From: Candidatus Fermentibacteraceae bacterium
Lineage (GTDB): Bacteria > Fermentibacterota > Fermentibacteria > Fermentibacterales > JCC-6
Assembly: GCA_016744855.1 (NCBI GenBank)
Contig: JADGDO010000006.1
Span: 94,126-158,125, forward strand
Direction: 5' to 3'
Length of the DNA: 64,000 bases
The notes below the pieces were generated by a model. That model made no database searches. It was not told the origin of the DNA and worked only from the letters and a program-made list of their open reading frames with translations. Both the position numbers and the translations under genes were made by a program. How positions within the stretch are numbered: the first letter of the stretch is position 1; the number at the start of each line of letters is the position of its first letter. This document shows, one piece after another, positions 35,339-47,200 of the stretch.

Positions 35339-35896
35339 TCATTCTATAGGCAATTCGCTGAATTCGAGGGTTTGCCCAGTTAAAACTGGCATACCCGGTA
35401 CAGTGTTGTATCCATAACTGTAAATTCGAATTTGGGAACGGTCACTGGGAACAGATACTTCCACCCAGCCGTAGTGGACACGTTCATTAACTGGAAAGCG
35501 AATGGCTATGTATCCTCTGATATCATCGGTGAAATGTCTGTCGAGCTTATTCGCTTGAGAGAAAAAACCAGCTGAGTTGTTCTTCCAACCTCTGGAAAAC
35601 ATGCTGACTAGAGTAGATTCATTGAGTGATAAAACCTTGTTTCCATCCTCTACAAGAATCTCTGTATCGCTTCCCGGGTCTGAATAGAGGTCAACGTGGT
35701 TCGGGTCAAACCGGGAGACTTGCTCAAACATCAACTCAGGATCTCCGTTATTGTCAAAATCTATAAAAAAGTCGGCTAAATCCTGATCCTGGGAACCTGT
35801 AAGAATGATGGGCTCATCGAAGGTTGTATAGTGCACAGCCGAAAAAGCAAGTGAGTTAACAACTAGAAGAATAAAAATGGATTGATATAGGTTCAT
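35339..35896 (-). CDS. Exported protein of unknown function
   Basis: 185 residues with signal peptide cleaved near AFSAVH. The mature part has acidic Asp/Asn-rich loops (DFFIDFDNNGDPE) reminiscent of calcium-binding turns and a late strand pair IAIRFPVNERVHYGWVEVSVP / RIYSYGYNTVPGMPVLTGQ, a pattern seen in small secreted FCB-group proteins. No sorting domain. AAGGAG overlaps the stop of the upstream gene, so the two are coupled. Confidence 0.74.
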   Translation of the reverse strand: MNLYQSIFILLVVNSLAFSAVHYTTFDEPIILTGSQDQDLADFFIDFDNNGDPELMFEQVSRFDPNHVDLYSDPGSDTEILVEDGNKVLSLNESTLVSMFSRGWKNNSAGFFSQANKLDRHFTDDIRGYIAIRFPVNERVHYGWVEVSVPSDRSQIRIYSYGYNTVPGMPVLTGQTLEFSELPIE

Positions 35897-35904
35897 GAAG
35901 CTCC

Positions 35905-37122
35905 TTACTCGGGAAGAGAATCTCTGATGTTTAATGTGGATGGTAGGATCGGGTTTTGCAGTTTTGCCCTGTATTTAATGTAGTCATCGAGATTTATGTT
36001 TAGCCTTCGAGCTGCATCCTGAAGCATATCTGTATAGAATGGAATATTGTTGCTGAAAAGGGAGTTTATGCCGGGAGCTAGTCGATTGAGCTTGGTATAA
36101 AGCGGAAGTTTCGTGTTGGGGTTTCTGTTCTCGGAGTTAGAACCCCAATCCCATCCGAGGAAATCACCGAATAGGTTAAGTTCAGGCATTGATTCTGAGG
36201 TTATATCACGGTGAGATATGAGGTCTAGTTGGGCGTTCTCAACCGGGATTCTCATTCTCATTTGAACTTCTCTGTATAGGTTGAGATCGGATCTGTGAAT
36301 TCCTTTCATATTTCTTGAGAGCTGAGCCAGAATGATGTCTGTTTTTCCCGTTAGTCCTAGTCTGGGAGATTCAAATTCATAGAGAATTCTTCCCTTGTCC
36401 ATGTGAATATTGCTAACTGAAACCAATGGTTTTGAGCAGTATTTTGTATAGAACGGAGGAGATGTTTCATTGGTAATTGGCTGAATATCAAGTGGCTCAA
36501 TTTCTGCCTGCCATTTCGTTTCCCCGTCATCATGAAAGCATCTGGGTTGCTCAAGTATCAGCGGTACATTTGGTCTGTTATACTGTACACCAAGGAAACC
36601 TCTGATGCTAAGAATATCAAAGGTATCTTCGTTAACAGGTATAAATACCCAGGTCAGAAACTGCGTCGATGCCTGCATGCCCAGAAGATAACTGTAGGCT
36701 TTAAAAGCCGCCTTTTCCTGAGAAGTGAATGCTCCTTCAGAGCCGCTAAGTGAGCATGAGGAAGCCATCAAGTCGAATGATGACCTGTCTCCAGCGTGAA
36801 GCTTAACCATGTTGTCAAAAGAATCATAAGTGTGCTGGAGTGTCTTCAAAAAGGAGTTATTGACTTTGATACTTCTACATTTCTCTACGAGCTTTGAAAA
36901 GGCTGCTGGTTTTGGCATGTGCTGAGCAGAGAAGAAGAGATCATCATCTGTAATGATTCTATGGATTTTCCAACCCATTTTGTTATCAATGTTAAGTGAT
37001 CTGGATACTTCAATGGGGGTAGTAAAGTTCAGGGCCGCAGAATGCAGAAGTATTGAAAGATGCTCCCTGAATGCCCCCATATTTTTGAGCAAATCATCTC
37101 TAAAAGACTTGGTTGGTCTCAT
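35905..37122 (-). CDS. Cytoplasmic protein with putative N-terminal HTH, unknown function
   Basis: 405 residues from the ATG at 37122 (AAAGGATT upstream; longer frame to 37188 rejected). Residues ~10-75 read as a helical, HTH-like unit: FREHLSILLHSAAL, FTTPIEVSRSLNIDNKMGWKIHRII, then DDLFFSAQHMPKPAAFSKLVEKC. The large C-terminal region is mixed alpha/beta with no recognised catalytic motif. No signal or membrane segment. Upstream partner of a secreted protein eight bases away. A regulator with a ligand-sensing domain is possible but unproven. Confidence 0.7.
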   Translation of the reverse strand: MRPTKSFRDDLLKNMGAFREHLSILLHSAALNFTTPIEVSRSLNIDNKMGWKIHRIITDDDLFFSAQHMPKPAAFSKLVEKCRSIKVNNSFLKTLQHTYDSFDNMVKLHAGDRSSFDLMASSCSLSGSEGAFTSQEKAAFKAYSYLLGMQASTQFLTWVFIPVNEDTFDILSIRGFLGVQYNRPNVPLILEQPRCFHDDGETKWQAEIEPLDIQPITNETSPPFYTKYCSKPLVSVSNIHMDKGRILYEFESPRLGLTGKTDIILAQLSRNMKGIHRSDLNLYREVQMRMRIPVENAQLDLISHRDITSESMPELNLFGDFLGWDWGSNSENRNPNTKLPLYTKLNRLAPGINSLFSNNIPFYTDMLQDAARRLNINLDDYIKYRAKLQNPILPSTLNIRDSLPE

Positions 37123-37250
37123 GATAATCCTTTCATCTTCAAACAGTACCAGTAATATAGCAGGTACTATAGATGAATGCAAAAACAAGTATAGAAGTTG
37201 ATTCTAGAGGGATCAAAGTAGTTAAGGATTTGCATGTGAAATTCAAAGTA

Positions 37251-37277
37251 TTGACATCAAGATGTTACCGGTATAGT
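37251..37277 (+). promoter_or_regulatory. Candidate promoter for the 37402 gene
   Basis: TTGACA (37251-37256) is followed after 15 bases by TATAGT (37272-37277), about 125 bases before the ATG. The spacer is shorter than ideal; both hexamers match well. Confidence 0.35.
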
Positions 37278-37401
37278 TTCGTGAAACAAATTGAGACTAG
37301 GTATTGCAGGAAGAGGAAGTTGCTCATTTAGTCAATACAGTTTTGCAATTCATGAGTTGTCAAAGGAAACCGGTACTTGATTCTTTAAACAGGAGGTAAA
37401 A

Positions 37402-39633
37402 ATGACTAAGATACTGATCCTAACAGTTATGTCTTCATTGCTGTTCTCAGCAATGGCTATGTGGGAACCGATTGGTCCCTATTCCGGGGATGTACACGCA
37501 ATAGCACAATCCCCCTCGAATCCAAACATGATGTTTGCGGCATTGGAAACAGGCGGATCTGCTTTTTTTGTCAGTAACAATGGTGGTAATGATTGGGTTA
37601 GGCACACTGATATCGGACACTTTACAAGTGATATTTATTGTGGAGCGGGAAATGTTCTTCTTGCTTCAGGAAATGGATTCATTGTAAGATCTACTGATTT
37701 AGGCGATACATGGGTAGAAGTATATTCTGCTAACACAAGAGTTAATCAGATAGTTATGCATCCGACAAGCAATCAAACAGTTTTCGCCACTGGAACTTCT
37801 TCAAATGATAAAGCAATGTTCCTTCAATCTGCTGACAACGGTCAGTCCTGGCAGTCAACAATGATTACAAGTCTTGAATCAGACGGAGTTTCACTAGCAG
37901 TTTCTCATCAAAATCCCAACACAATTTACATAGGTGGATTTGTAGGTAATTATCAAAATCGTACTCCCGCACTTTTCGTTTCTCAGAACGGTGGGAGCAC
38001 ATTCACTACTGCAAATTGCGCTGGAATTCCGTCAGATCAGGATGAGTTTATATCAATATCAGTCAACCCTGATAACGAATCTATTCTTATAGCAACAACT
38101 GATGATTATGTGCTGCGTAGCACAGACGAAGGAGATAATTGGTCTATCAGAGCCAGCGATCTCAGCTGGGCGGAAAAGGTTGCCTACTCAACGATTAATT
38201 CAAACTACGCATTTGCTATTGAATCTGAGTATATCCATATCAGCACAGATGCTGGAATAAGTTGGACTAAAAAAGCAGCTGGAAGCAGTGGTAATCATTG
38301 TATGGAAGTGCTGCCAAGTTTAACCAACGGCAGTACAGTTTACTTAGGAAACTCCATGGGATTACATTCCTCTACCGATACTGGATCTAGTTGGCAACTT
38401 AAAGTAAACGGTATTAATGGTGGGGAAGGAACAGCAGTAGCAATCGCTCCATCAAATCCATCAATTGTGTGGGCACAATTAGAGGATCATGGTTTGTTTA
38501 AATCTACAGACGGTGGGGATTCCTGGACAAAATCCGGTCCATGGCCATTTACCTGTAATGACTTTTCATCCATAGCCATACACCCCAGCAACCCTAATAT
38601 AATTTTCACCTTTGAAGGGAATGGTTGAGGATCCTGCGAGCTCTATAAGAGCACAGACGGAGGTTCCGTCTGGACGATGATAGACGATTGGTTCTGGGAT
38701 GGTGGAAGTCTTCAGCTTGATCCGAATAACCCTAATACAGTTTGGGCATGTGGTAACACAACTGGTCCTGACCGGTTTGCAGTAGCAAGATCAACGAATG
38801 GAGGAGGCTCATGGACAAGATGGTTCCCATTGGGTACTCCATCCGGCAACACAGGTGCAGAAGCGATGGTGCTGCATCCATCAACTTCAAATACAGCCTG
38901 GGTAGCAGGTTATGACACAAACGGTCTTGTAATCATGAAAACAATCAACAGCGGCTCTACTTGGTCAAATCTTAGCACAACCGGTCTCGGGGGAGATCAT
39001 TTTACAGATATGGTGATTGATCCCGGCAACCCACAGATTCTTTACGCTGGAACCAACACAGGTGTCTACAAATCGACTGACGGAGCGCAGTCGTTTCAGA
39101 AAGTATCAAACTTCTCCTTTGTTACGGATCTGCTCATAAATCCGGAAAACACTACAGAAATTTATGCTGGAACCTCCAACGCAGGAGTTTTTGCATCGAG
39201 TGATGCTGGTACTACATGGAGTAACATGAGCTGGGGCCTTGGGTCAAACAAGGTCTATATGCTTGCTATTGATACTCAGAACAATTTCCTCTACGCAGGA
39301 ATATCGGAGAACTCTCATTACAAAATAAGTCTTTACACATCAATTGAGGAATCTACTTACAGCACTGTCGAAGCCGCATTACCGGTTCTTTCAGTTTCAA
39401 GTAATCCTTGTGTTTCTTCCGCAAATATAGACTTTAGTCTAAGTTATTCGCAGCAAGCTACTATTGCTATTTATAGCATATCAGGAAGACTTGTAGAGAC
39501 AGTTGACAGTAGCTATTTCCAGGCCGGTACTCATAGTGTTCGGTGGAATAGAAAACAGTTACCTACAGGCGTATACCTGGTCTCTCTACACTCGGATGAG
39601 CTATCTGTTTCAACGAAAATGATACTGCTTTAG
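37402..39633 (+). pseudogene. Secreted BNR/Asp-box repeat protein with sorting domain, interrupted by in-frame TGA
   Basis: One frame of 744 codons containing a single internal TGA at 38626-38628. Before it: signal peptide, WEPIGPYSGDVHAIA and repeated blades with Asp-box motifs (STDEGDNWS, STDAGISWT, STDTGSSWQ, STDGGDSWT). After it the repeats continue in the same frame (STDGGSVWT, STNGGGSWT, SSDAGTTWS) and the protein ends with a T9SS type A domain (VSSNPCVSSANIDF, IAIYSISGRLVE, TGVYLVSLHS). A TGG-to-TGA change would explain the stop. VPS10/sialidase-like propeller, probably for surface binding. Both halves are well preserved, so the stop is recent, an error, or read through. Confidence 0.82.
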
Positions 39634-39643
39634 ATAATGATGT

Positions 39644-39672
39644 CGGCGCAGCTGCTGCTGCGCCGGCTGACA
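39644..39672. repeat. REP-like palindrome, copy B
   Basis: CGGCGCAGC, loop TGCT, GCTGCGCCG (9-bp stem), then GCTGACA. It starts ten bases after the stop of the BNR gene, where it could also stabilise or end its mRNA. Same 3' half as copies A and C. Confidence 0.65.
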
Positions 39673-39727
39673 ATCTCCAGGCGAAGGTGCAAAATCTAAA
39701 AAAAAACACCTGCAAAGGAAGACAAGA

Positions 39728-40483
39728 ATGCTATACTTCAGTAGTGAAATTGAAAGAGAGATCAGATTAGAATTGAATCTACAAGAAGGAGAGAGACTCA
39801 CTGAAGAGAATCTTAGCTCTGTGGAAGCTATGCAAATCTTCGCAAATGATTTGACCGGTCTTCAGAACCTTAAAAAACTGCGTCATCTGTCCATCTCCTG
39901 TGATGAGATTCCTCTGCAGACACTAAAAAAGATGCGATGGCTTAAAAGTCTGGCAATAACGGACTCTGGAATAGTAAACTCAGACCTCCATAAAATTGCT
40001 TCTCTGAAAGAGCTTGTCTCAATCGATATTTCTTCGAATGAAAACCTTACTACATTGAACCCTCTTGCTGGAATGAGGGGTCTCAAGGCACTCGATCTCA
40101 GTGACAACTGGAGATTCAGCATGAATAAAGAGGGAATAATTGATGGGCTTTCAAAGTTTATTCTTCTTGAAGAGCTGTGTATTGATAACATTCCCCTAAA
40201 TTCTCTTGGCTTCCTCAATCCTCTGGTTAATCTGAGGGTTCTTGAGATTGCAGATGAGGGTTCAAACAGCAGTCTGAAGGATATTTTACCGCTTCTTGGA
40301 ATGAAGAATCTGCAGCATCTCAACATATGGCATCATAATCAGATAGAAGATTACTCTGTTTTGAAAAAACTTGATGCACTCAAATCAGTATATCTCAATC
40401 GGGATAATCTGAATAGAAATAATCAGATGCAGATTATTGATCATCTGAAAGGGAAGGGTTGCACAGTTGAGCTTCTCACATGA
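39728..40483 (+). CDS. Leucine-rich-repeat protein, cytoplasmic
   Basis: 251 residues without signal peptide. From about residue 40 there are eight or so ~22-25-residue repeats of the LxxLxxLxxLxI form: LTGLQNLKKLRHLSIS, LKKMRWLKSLAIT, IASLKELVSIDISSN, LAGMRGLKALDLSDN, LVNLRVLEIAD, LLGMKNLQHLNIW, LKKLDALKSVYLN. LRR arcs mediate protein-protein contacts. ATG behind AAGGAAG. No enzyme domain attached. Partner unknown. Confidence 0.86.
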   Translation: MLYFSSEIEREIRLELNLQEGERLTEENLSSVEAMQIFANDLTGLQNLKKLRHLSISCDEIPLQTLKKMRWLKSLAITDSGIVNSDLHKIASLKELVSIDISSNENLTTLNPLAGMRGLKALDLSDNWRFSMNKEGIIDGLSKFILLEELCIDNIPLNSLGFLNPLVNLRVLEIADEGSNSSLKDILPLLGMKNLQHLNIWHHNQIEDYSVLKKLDALKSVYLNRDNLNRNNQMQIIDHLKGKGCTVELLT

Positions 40484-40529
40484 CTAATCATGGGAGTGCC
40501 TAAGGTTCAGTATTGAAATATTAGTCTTA

Positions 40530-41666
40530 TTATGACCCGTCAGTAACATCAGGAGTATCCGGACCTGCAAGTTCAAGTTTCAGAAGCTGCTGAGGTTCTC
40601 CTTCGGTAACTGCAAAAATACCACCGGGGGTTATCTCGAGTCTTTCGTAATTGCCTTCAGCGGAGGCCGAGAAGAGATAATCTCCCGATTCAGGATCGAA
40701 TACATCAAAAAGTGTGGTGTCATGCCCGGGTTTCTCCACCCACAATCTACCATCAGGCCCCAGTGCCAAGCTTTTAACAGCGTAATGGAAAGGATCTGCA
40801 GTATAGTCAACCTGATGTGCACTCTCCTGCATTCTTCTTGTAACCATATCTTCTTCAAATTCTATTTCCTCGAGCGTTTTCTCAACTCTCTCAAAAGGTC
40901 TTTCGAAAGCCCAGAGTACTTCGCCATCAGCCCCGTATGAAGTCAGGATGTATTTTTCGGTGGAAACATCAGCCACAAAAACATTGCCCTGTGAGCTTGT
41001 GGTCATCGGATAAGGAGCCACAATGGAAGAACCGAAATCATTCGGCTCGAATGCAGTCATAGTTTCTGTGTAGACATGAGCTGGCTCTGAATCAGGGCCG
41101 GACCAGAGGGCAGTCTGATGCCCTATTAAAGTTTCTCCATCTTCAGCTGTGAAATGAACTCTCATTCCGGTAAAACTATTCTCGCCGGTGACAAACATTA
41201 TTCCGGGGTTGGCCATTATGAACCCGTCTATATCCACGTAGGTATCAAGCCCGGGTTGATATATCCGAACAATTCCGGCCATGTAATCTGAAACTGCCAC
41301 ATAGCCTTCCGGAGAGATGGATAGAGCTATCGGCCACTGGAATTCACCTGGACCGCTTCCCTGGCCACCGGCTGTGGTAACTACACCATCCTGATCAATA
41401 ACAATGACTGTTGCATTCGGTCCATCGAGAATTGCAAGAAGACCTGTACTGGAAGCGTCGAAGTCATCTACTAGAAAAATACCATAGTCTGTCGCTAGAT
41501 CAGCTGACAAAGTATCAGAGCAAACCAGAAGACTTTCTACGTGCGCTTGGTCAGTTTCAGAAACAAAAACTGGCACCGCCAGAACCTCTTCTTCAGGGGC
41601 ACCACAACTTGGGAATATTACAATTAGAACAAATACGAATATTGATGCTGCTAGTTTTGTTTTCAT
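40530..41666 (-). CDS. Six-bladed beta-propeller lipoprotein
   Basis: 378 residues. Signal peptide with lipobox IFPSC; ATG behind GGAGATG. Blade motifs are GLLAILDGPNATVIVIDQDG, the GQGSGPGEFQWP turn, GYVAVSDYMAGIVRIYQP, GNVFVADVSTEKYIL and GRLWVEKPGHDTTLFDVFD. The C-terminus lacks the NPExYPVVYML tail shared by the 32196/33387/51631 copies, so it is a separate branch of the family, closer in style to the 7853 gene. Function unknown. Confidence 0.82.
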   Translation of the reverse strand: MKTKLAASIFVFVLIVIFPSCGAPEEEVLAVPVFVSETDQAHVESLLVCSDTLSADLATDYGIFLVDDFDASSTGLLAILDGPNATVIVIDQDGVVTTAGGQGSGPGEFQWPIALSISPEGYVAVSDYMAGIVRIYQPGLDTYVDIDGFIMANPGIMFVTGENSFTGMRVHFTAEDGETLIGHQTALWSGPDSEPAHVYTETMTAFEPNDFGSSIVAPYPMTTSSQGNVFVADVSTEKYILTSYGADGEVLWAFERPFERVEKTLEEIEFEEDMVTRRMQESAHQVDYTADPFHYAVKSLALGPDGRLWVEKPGHDTTLFDVFDPESGDYLFSASAEGNYERLEITPGGIFAVTEGEPQQLLKLELAGPDTPDVTDGS

Positions 41667-41780
41667 GGGTCATCTCCAGTTTCATCTGAAAGTTCATTCA
41701 GTATACAAAGTGTACGTTGATTATTAAGAATAATCTTGCTGCAATCAACCTGCAGATGAAAACCGGAGAAACTTTTTGAG

Positions 41781-43019
41781 TTAATCGATACAAGAATAAT
41801 TCTTCTGATATCCACTTGATTTAAGTGCGCCTATTTCCTTTGAGTATCCAACAGCAATTTCTCTGTATGCTTCCCTGAATGGAATTCCAGTGCTGACTGC
41901 TAAAGTGCTTGCTTTCTCGAACGCAAACAACTCTTCAGTCATTGCATTCTCACATTTTTCTTTACTTACTATTGTCTGAGAAATCACCGCAGCAGCAGCT
42001 TTGATGCAATCACCAGTCACTCTGAATCCCTTGATCAACGGGCGTTTAGTCAGCTGAATATCTCTGTGGTAACCGGATACTAGTCCACCCGATATTCCCT
42101 TCACAGAAGCTTCCAGAGAGCATACAACATGATAGTTACCTCGGATAAGTTCAAGAGGATCCGGGTTCTTCTTCTGAGGCATCATCGAGCTTCCCGTACA
42201 GACAGAGTCGGAGAATTCCAAATAGCCGAACATGGGCATGCTGAAGAGAATCATGTCTGAAGCAAGCCTGCTCAAATCATACATAACAGCAGACAAACCA
42301 TGAAGAATTGAAGCCTCGAATTTACCTCTTGAAAGTTGTGTGTGAACTGGATTTTCCTGAATACCCCTGAATTCAAGCTCTTTTGAAACAAAGTCTCTGT
42401 CAATCGGAAGGGGTACTCCGTAACCCGCCCCAGTTCCCAGAGGACAAAGATCAGTATGCTTACCAATGAACATCAGGAGTTCCAGGTCATGAAGCAGAGC
42501 ATCTCTGTATCCACCTGCCCACATTGCAATAGAGGAAGGCATAGCTTTTCTGGTGTGAGTCATCCCGGGCATTCTTGTGCCCTTGTTCCGGCTAATGAAA
42601 TCAGCCAGTTCATTAATCAGCAGCTCAAGGTTTTCAATACAGAACCCAATTCTTTCTCTACTATAAAGGCGAATAGCAGTAAGAACCTGATCGTTTCTTG
42701 ATCGCCCCAGGTGGATCTTCTGACCCGGGGCTCCAAGTTTCTCTGTGAGTCTTTCTTCAATAGCAGTGTGACAGTCTTCTTGGCTTTTTGAAATCTTGAA
42801 GTGCCCTAGATCTGCTTCTGCAGAAATCTTTGCCAGCTCTTGAAGAATCTGCTCTTCTTCATCCTCCTTGAGGAGTCCAATCCTCGCCAGCATGCTGGCA
42901 TAGGTTGCTGATGCCTTGCAGTCCCATTTGAGAAGCTCAAGGTCATCGTCAACATCATAACCGGTTGTGAGGGTTTCTATTGAAGGTAGCAGCAGTTTTT
43001 TTTCAGACCAAAGTTTCAC
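41781..43019 (-). CDS. argH: Argininosuccinate lyase
   Basis: Last step of arginine synthesis: argininosuccinate to arginine plus fumarate. 412 residues, a little shorter than the usual ~460, lacking part of the C-terminal helical region. Fumarase/aspartase-superfamily signatures are present: [22 protein letters not shown], the catalytic loop [19 protein letters not shown] with its Ser, and [14 protein letters not shown] start inside the end of argG (17-base overlap) with AAGGAAAAGG ahead. End of the argR-carAB-argGH operon. Confidence 0.94.
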   Translation of the reverse strand: MKLWSEKKLLLPSIETLTTGYDVDDDLELLKWDCKASATYASMLARIGLLKEDEEEQILQELAKISAEADLGHFKISKSQEDCHTAIEERLTEKLGAPGQKIHLGRSRNDQVLTAIRLYSRERIGFCIENLELLINELADFISRNKGTRMPGMTHTRKAMPSSIAMWAGGYRDALLHDLELLMFIGKHTDLCPLGTGAGYGVPLPIDRDFVSKELEFRGIQENPVHTQLSRGKFEASILHGLSAVMYDLSRLASDMILFSMPMFGYLEFSDSVCTGSSMMPQKKNPDPLELIRGNYHVVCSLEASVKGISGGLVSGYHRDIQLTKRPLIKGFRVTGDCIKAAAAVISQTIVSKEKCENAMTEELFAFEKASTLAVSTGIPFREAYREIAVGYSKEIGALKSSGYQKNYSCID

Positions 43020-44262
43020 TTTGCACCTTTTCCTTCTCCCTGGAGCGCATTACGGTGTTGTGGGCCTTGAGCCTGATTGCATTCACTTCTATGAATCCCT
43101 TTACGTCGAGGGCATTAAATCCACCTTCTATGTCCATGCTGACCAGGTCCTCGTTGTATAATGATGTAGGTGAGGAGCGGCCTATTATCTGTACATTGCC
43201 TTTGTGAAGTGCAAGTTGGACTATTCCATCAATCGCCTCCTGACTTTTATTCACAGCAGCCATGATGAATTCTTTTTCAGGAGAGAACCAGAAACCGTTA
43301 TAGATTATTTCTGCAAGTTTAGGGCTTATTGAATCTCTAAGATGCATTACCTGCATGTCCATTGCTAAACCCTCGAGATCTCTGTGAGCTTTCCAGAGTA
43401 TTGTTGCTCCGGGTGACTCGTAAACACCGCGTGATTTCAATCCAATGAATCTGTTTTCAACCATATCCAGCCTACCTATGCCGTGAATACCACCTATCTG
43501 ATTCAGATAAGTGTAGAGCTCGAGAGGATCAGCATAATCTGCTCCATTCTCTCTGTTGACTACCCTTACCGGTATTCCATCCATGAAGGTTATTTCTATA
43601 ATTTCCTCATGGTCAGGCGTCTCTATAAGATCGCTGGTCATGGTAAACACATTTTTATCCGGCCTGTTCATAGGATCTTCAAGTGAGCCTGCCTCATGAC
43701 TTATGTGCATCAGGTTGTCATCCTCGCTGTATGGCCGGGAGCTGGTTACAGAAACCGGTATGCCGTACTTCGTAGAGTACTCCAGAAGGCAGGACCTTCC
43801 CGTAAACTCACTCAGAAAGACCGGATCCTTCCATGGGGAGATAATTTCAATTTCCGGCTTTAGAGCGTAGCAGGCAAGTTCAAACCGTACCTGATCATTC
43901 CCTTTTCCTGTTGATCCGTGGGAGATCTTGTTTGCTCCGAATTTCTCGGCAACCCTCACAAGCTCTTTCGCAATCAAGGGTCTGGAGAGAGCAGTGCCAA
44001 GGAGGTATCTGCCTTCATAAACAGCATTTGCTCTGAGTGCTGGGAATATGAAATCGGTTACAAATTCCTTTTTAAGGTCGCTCACTACAACATCGTGAGC
44101 ACCGGACTTCAGGGCTTTCTCCCTGATCGCACTGAAGTCATCCTTCTGTCCAACGTCAGCAATGCAGGCAATTACCTGATAGTTTCTTTTACTCAACCAG
44201 TGAAGTATCACTGTTGTATCAAGTCCACCACTGTAAGCTAACACTAATTTTTCTTTAGACAT
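43003..44262 (-). CDS. argG: Argininosuccinate synthase
   Basis: Joins citrulline and aspartate using ATP. 419 residues from the ATG at 44262, which has GGAGAT four bases upstream; a TTG at 44274 would place that site inside the gene. Motifs: the PP-loop [11 protein letters not shown] near the N-terminus, [31 protein letters not shown] and [15 protein letters not shown], the last typical of the common bacterial type. Overlaps the end of carB by eight bases and the start of argH by 17. Confidence 0.96.
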   Translation of the reverse strand: MSKEKLVLAYSGGLDTTVILHWLSKRNYQVIACIADVGQKDDFSAIREKALKSGAHDVVVSDLKKEFVTDFIFPALRANAVYEGRYLLGTALSRPLIAKELVRVAEKFGANKISHGSTGKGNDQVRFELACYALKPEIEIISPWKDPVFLSEFTGRSCLLEYSTKYGIPVSVTSSRPYSEDDNLMHISHEAGSLEDPMNRPDKNVFTMTSDLIETPDHEEIIEITFMDGIPVRVVNRENGADYADPLELYTYLNQIGGIHGIGRLDMVENRFIGLKSRGVYESPGATILWKAHRDLEGLAMDMQVMHLRDSISPKLAEIIYNGFWFSPEKEFIMAAVNKSQEAIDGIVQLALHKGNVQIIGRSSPTSLYNEDLVSMDIEGGFNALDVKGFIEVNAIRLKAHNTVMRSREKEKVQSETLV

Positions 44263-47200
44263 TTGTATCTCCAATTAAGTTGTTTGTTTTTTCACCCCTT
44301 TTGCCTGAGCTGCCTCTCAGAGTGGCAGAAGTTCTTTTCTGCCCTGCCACCTTTCCGGGATTCTTCGCAGAAGCTCTGTATTCGTCCAATCCACAAATCT
44401 TCAGATCTTCAATACTGACCTCACTCAGTGCCTCGCACAGTCTTCTTGCGGCCTGAAGGCTTGTTATCACAGGTATGTCCCTGTCTGCAGCAGCTCTTCT
44501 GAGAGTGTAGTCCTTTTTGAATTCTGCTTCACTTCTTCTGTCTGAAATGCTGAAGAGGATCTGAAAGCTTTGAGACGAAAGAGCGTCTGCAATTCCTTCG
44601 TCAGGAATTGTGATGGTATTAACACCCACTGCTCGGAGGAAGGATGATGTTCCCTCCGGTGCCCAGATCTCAATAGATTTGTCACTAAGAGCCTTCATGG
44701 ACTTTGCCATTCCAGCATTTGTTTCCATTCCATTAAGTGAAACAAGTATTCTTTTCGGAGGTAGCTCAAAGCCAACGCACATCAAAGCTTTTATGTAAGC
44801 TTCATTGAATGTTCTTCCTAGAGCAGCGACTTCTCCTGTTGAGGCCATTTCAACACCCGTTACAGGATCGGCTCCCTGAAGCCTGGTGAACGAGAATTGG
44901 GGTGCTTTGACACCTACATAATCGAGGTCAAAGAATCTGAAGGACTCAGGTTCATGATGAATTCCCATTACCACCTGAGTAGCCGTTTCTATAAGGTTTC
45001 TATTCATTACTTTGGAGACAAATGGGAAACTTCGCGAAGCACGGAGGTTGCACTCTATCACCATAACTTTGTTGTCTCTGGCCATAAGCTGGATGTTGAA
45101 AGGTCCGTTGATACAAAGCGCACTTGCGATTCTGTTCGCAATCTTTCTCGACTGGCGTACCGTCTCATGGTAGACTCGCTGAGGAGGGAATACCAATGTT
45201 GCGTCACCTGAATGAATACCGGCGTTTTCAACATGTTCGCTGATTGCACAGGTTATTATTTCTCCGTCCTGCGCCACACCATCAAGATCGATCTCATGGG
45301 CTCCTTCTATGAATTTGCTAATGACAACCGGGTGTTCTTCTGATACTGCACTTGCTGTTAAAAGAAGTTTCTCAAGCTGCTGTTCGTTTGCAGCAACACC
45401 CATCGCAGCCCCGGAGAGCACATAGGAAGGACGAACAAGAAGTGGATAGCCATGTTCATTGGCAAAACGTCTGGTTCCTTCAATTGATGCAGCTTCAACC
45501 CAGGGCGGCTGTGCAATATTTAGCTCTTCAAGCAATGCCGAGAATGTGTGCCTACTCTCAGCCCGGTGGATGTTTTTGGGACAGGTTCCTAGTATCCGGA
45601 TGTCCTTGTTGAGCAGCTGCAGAGCCAGATTGTTTGCAACCTGCCCACCTGCAAATAAAATTACTCCATGCGGGTCTTCCCGCCGGTAAATATCTAGAAC
45701 AGTTTCAAGGTTAAGCTCTTCGAAGTAGAGCCTGTCACTTTCATCAAAATCGGTGCTTACTGTTTCGGGATTGTTATTGATTACTATAGTGGAGTAGCCT
45801 TTTTCTCTAAGCGCCCGAATTGCTGAAACGCAACTCCAGTCAAATTCGACAGAGCTACCAATGCAATAGGTTCCTGATCCCAGCACAATCACCGATTTAT
45901 TGCTGCACCTTGTTACATCGTTCTCAGTGCCGTTGTAGGTGAGGTAGAGGTAGTTGGTTACTGCGGGATACTCTCCTGCAAGTGTGTCTATCTGTTTAAC
46001 ACTCGGAAAAATATCAAGTTTGTTTCTAAGGTTCCGAATCTTCTCCTCTGAAGCTCCAGTTGCTATTGCTATCTGATTATCAGAGAATCCATACTTCTTA
46101 GAATTCAGTAGAAGATCCATATCCAGTTCATTCAATGAGGTCTTTTTCAGCTTTTGTGAAAGTTTTACAATCCCTGCGATACAGTGCAGGAACCAGGGGT
46201 CGATCCCGGTTTGAGCATGTATCTCGGGTATAGAGGCCCCGTTTTCCAAGCTTTCGGCAACCGCGTACAGCCTGTTATGAGAAGGATACTTGAGTTCATC
46301 ACTGACTGAACTTGCCCGGGGAGTTGTATTTAGAACAAGTCCGTTCCTGCCGGTTTGCAGCATTCTTATGGCTTTCTGGAGGGCTTCTTCAAAAGAGCGG
46401 GAGATGGCCATAACCTCTCCAACAGACTTCATCGAGGTTCCTATTTTGCTCGAGACTCCACTGAATTTATTGAAGTCCCATCTGGGCATTTTTACAACTA
46501 TGTAATCAAGAGCAGGTTCAAATGCTGCGGTTGTACAACCGGTTACTGTATTTTTAATCTCATGGAGTTTCTTACCCAAAGATAGTTTAGCGGCAACCCA
46601 GGCAAGAGGGTATCCGGTGGCCTTTGAGGCAAGGGCAGAGCTGCGAGAAAGCCTTGCATTGGCTTCTATGATTCTGTAACCCTCACCCCTTGGAGAGAGG
46701 GCAAACTGCACGTTGCACTCACCAACTATTCCAAGGGATGAGGCGACCCTGCGGGCAGCATCGCGGAGTTCGTGATACTCAGTATTATTGAGTGTCTGGC
46801 TAGGTGCCACAACGATGCTTTCACCTGTATGAATGCCCATAGGGTCGAGATTTTCCATGTTGCAGATTGTCAGGCAGGTCCCGGAAATATCCCGCACTAC
46901 CTCGTATTCGATTTCCTTCCACCCCTCAAGATATTCCTCTATCAGAAGCTGATCTGCATAAACAAATGCCTTTGATGCCAATTCAGAGAGCTCCTCTTCA
47001 TTGGTGCAGATTCCTGAGCCAAGTCCTCCCAGAGCAAAAGCTGCTCTTGCCATACATGGGTAGCCAACCTCAGAAGCTGCAGCAAGAGCTTCTTCAACAC
47101 TGTGAGCGGCTTTACTCTCCGGTATTGGAAGGCCATTCACTTTTAGATGAGCGGCGAAAAGACTTCGGTCCTCTGATTTCATAATTACCTCGACAGGGGT

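Noticed and set aside
38626..38628. Selenocysteine or stop-codon reassignment at the internal TGA
   Set aside because: Many genes here end in TGA, no SECIS-like hairpin is evident just after it, and the residue context favours Trp rather than a catalytic Sec.
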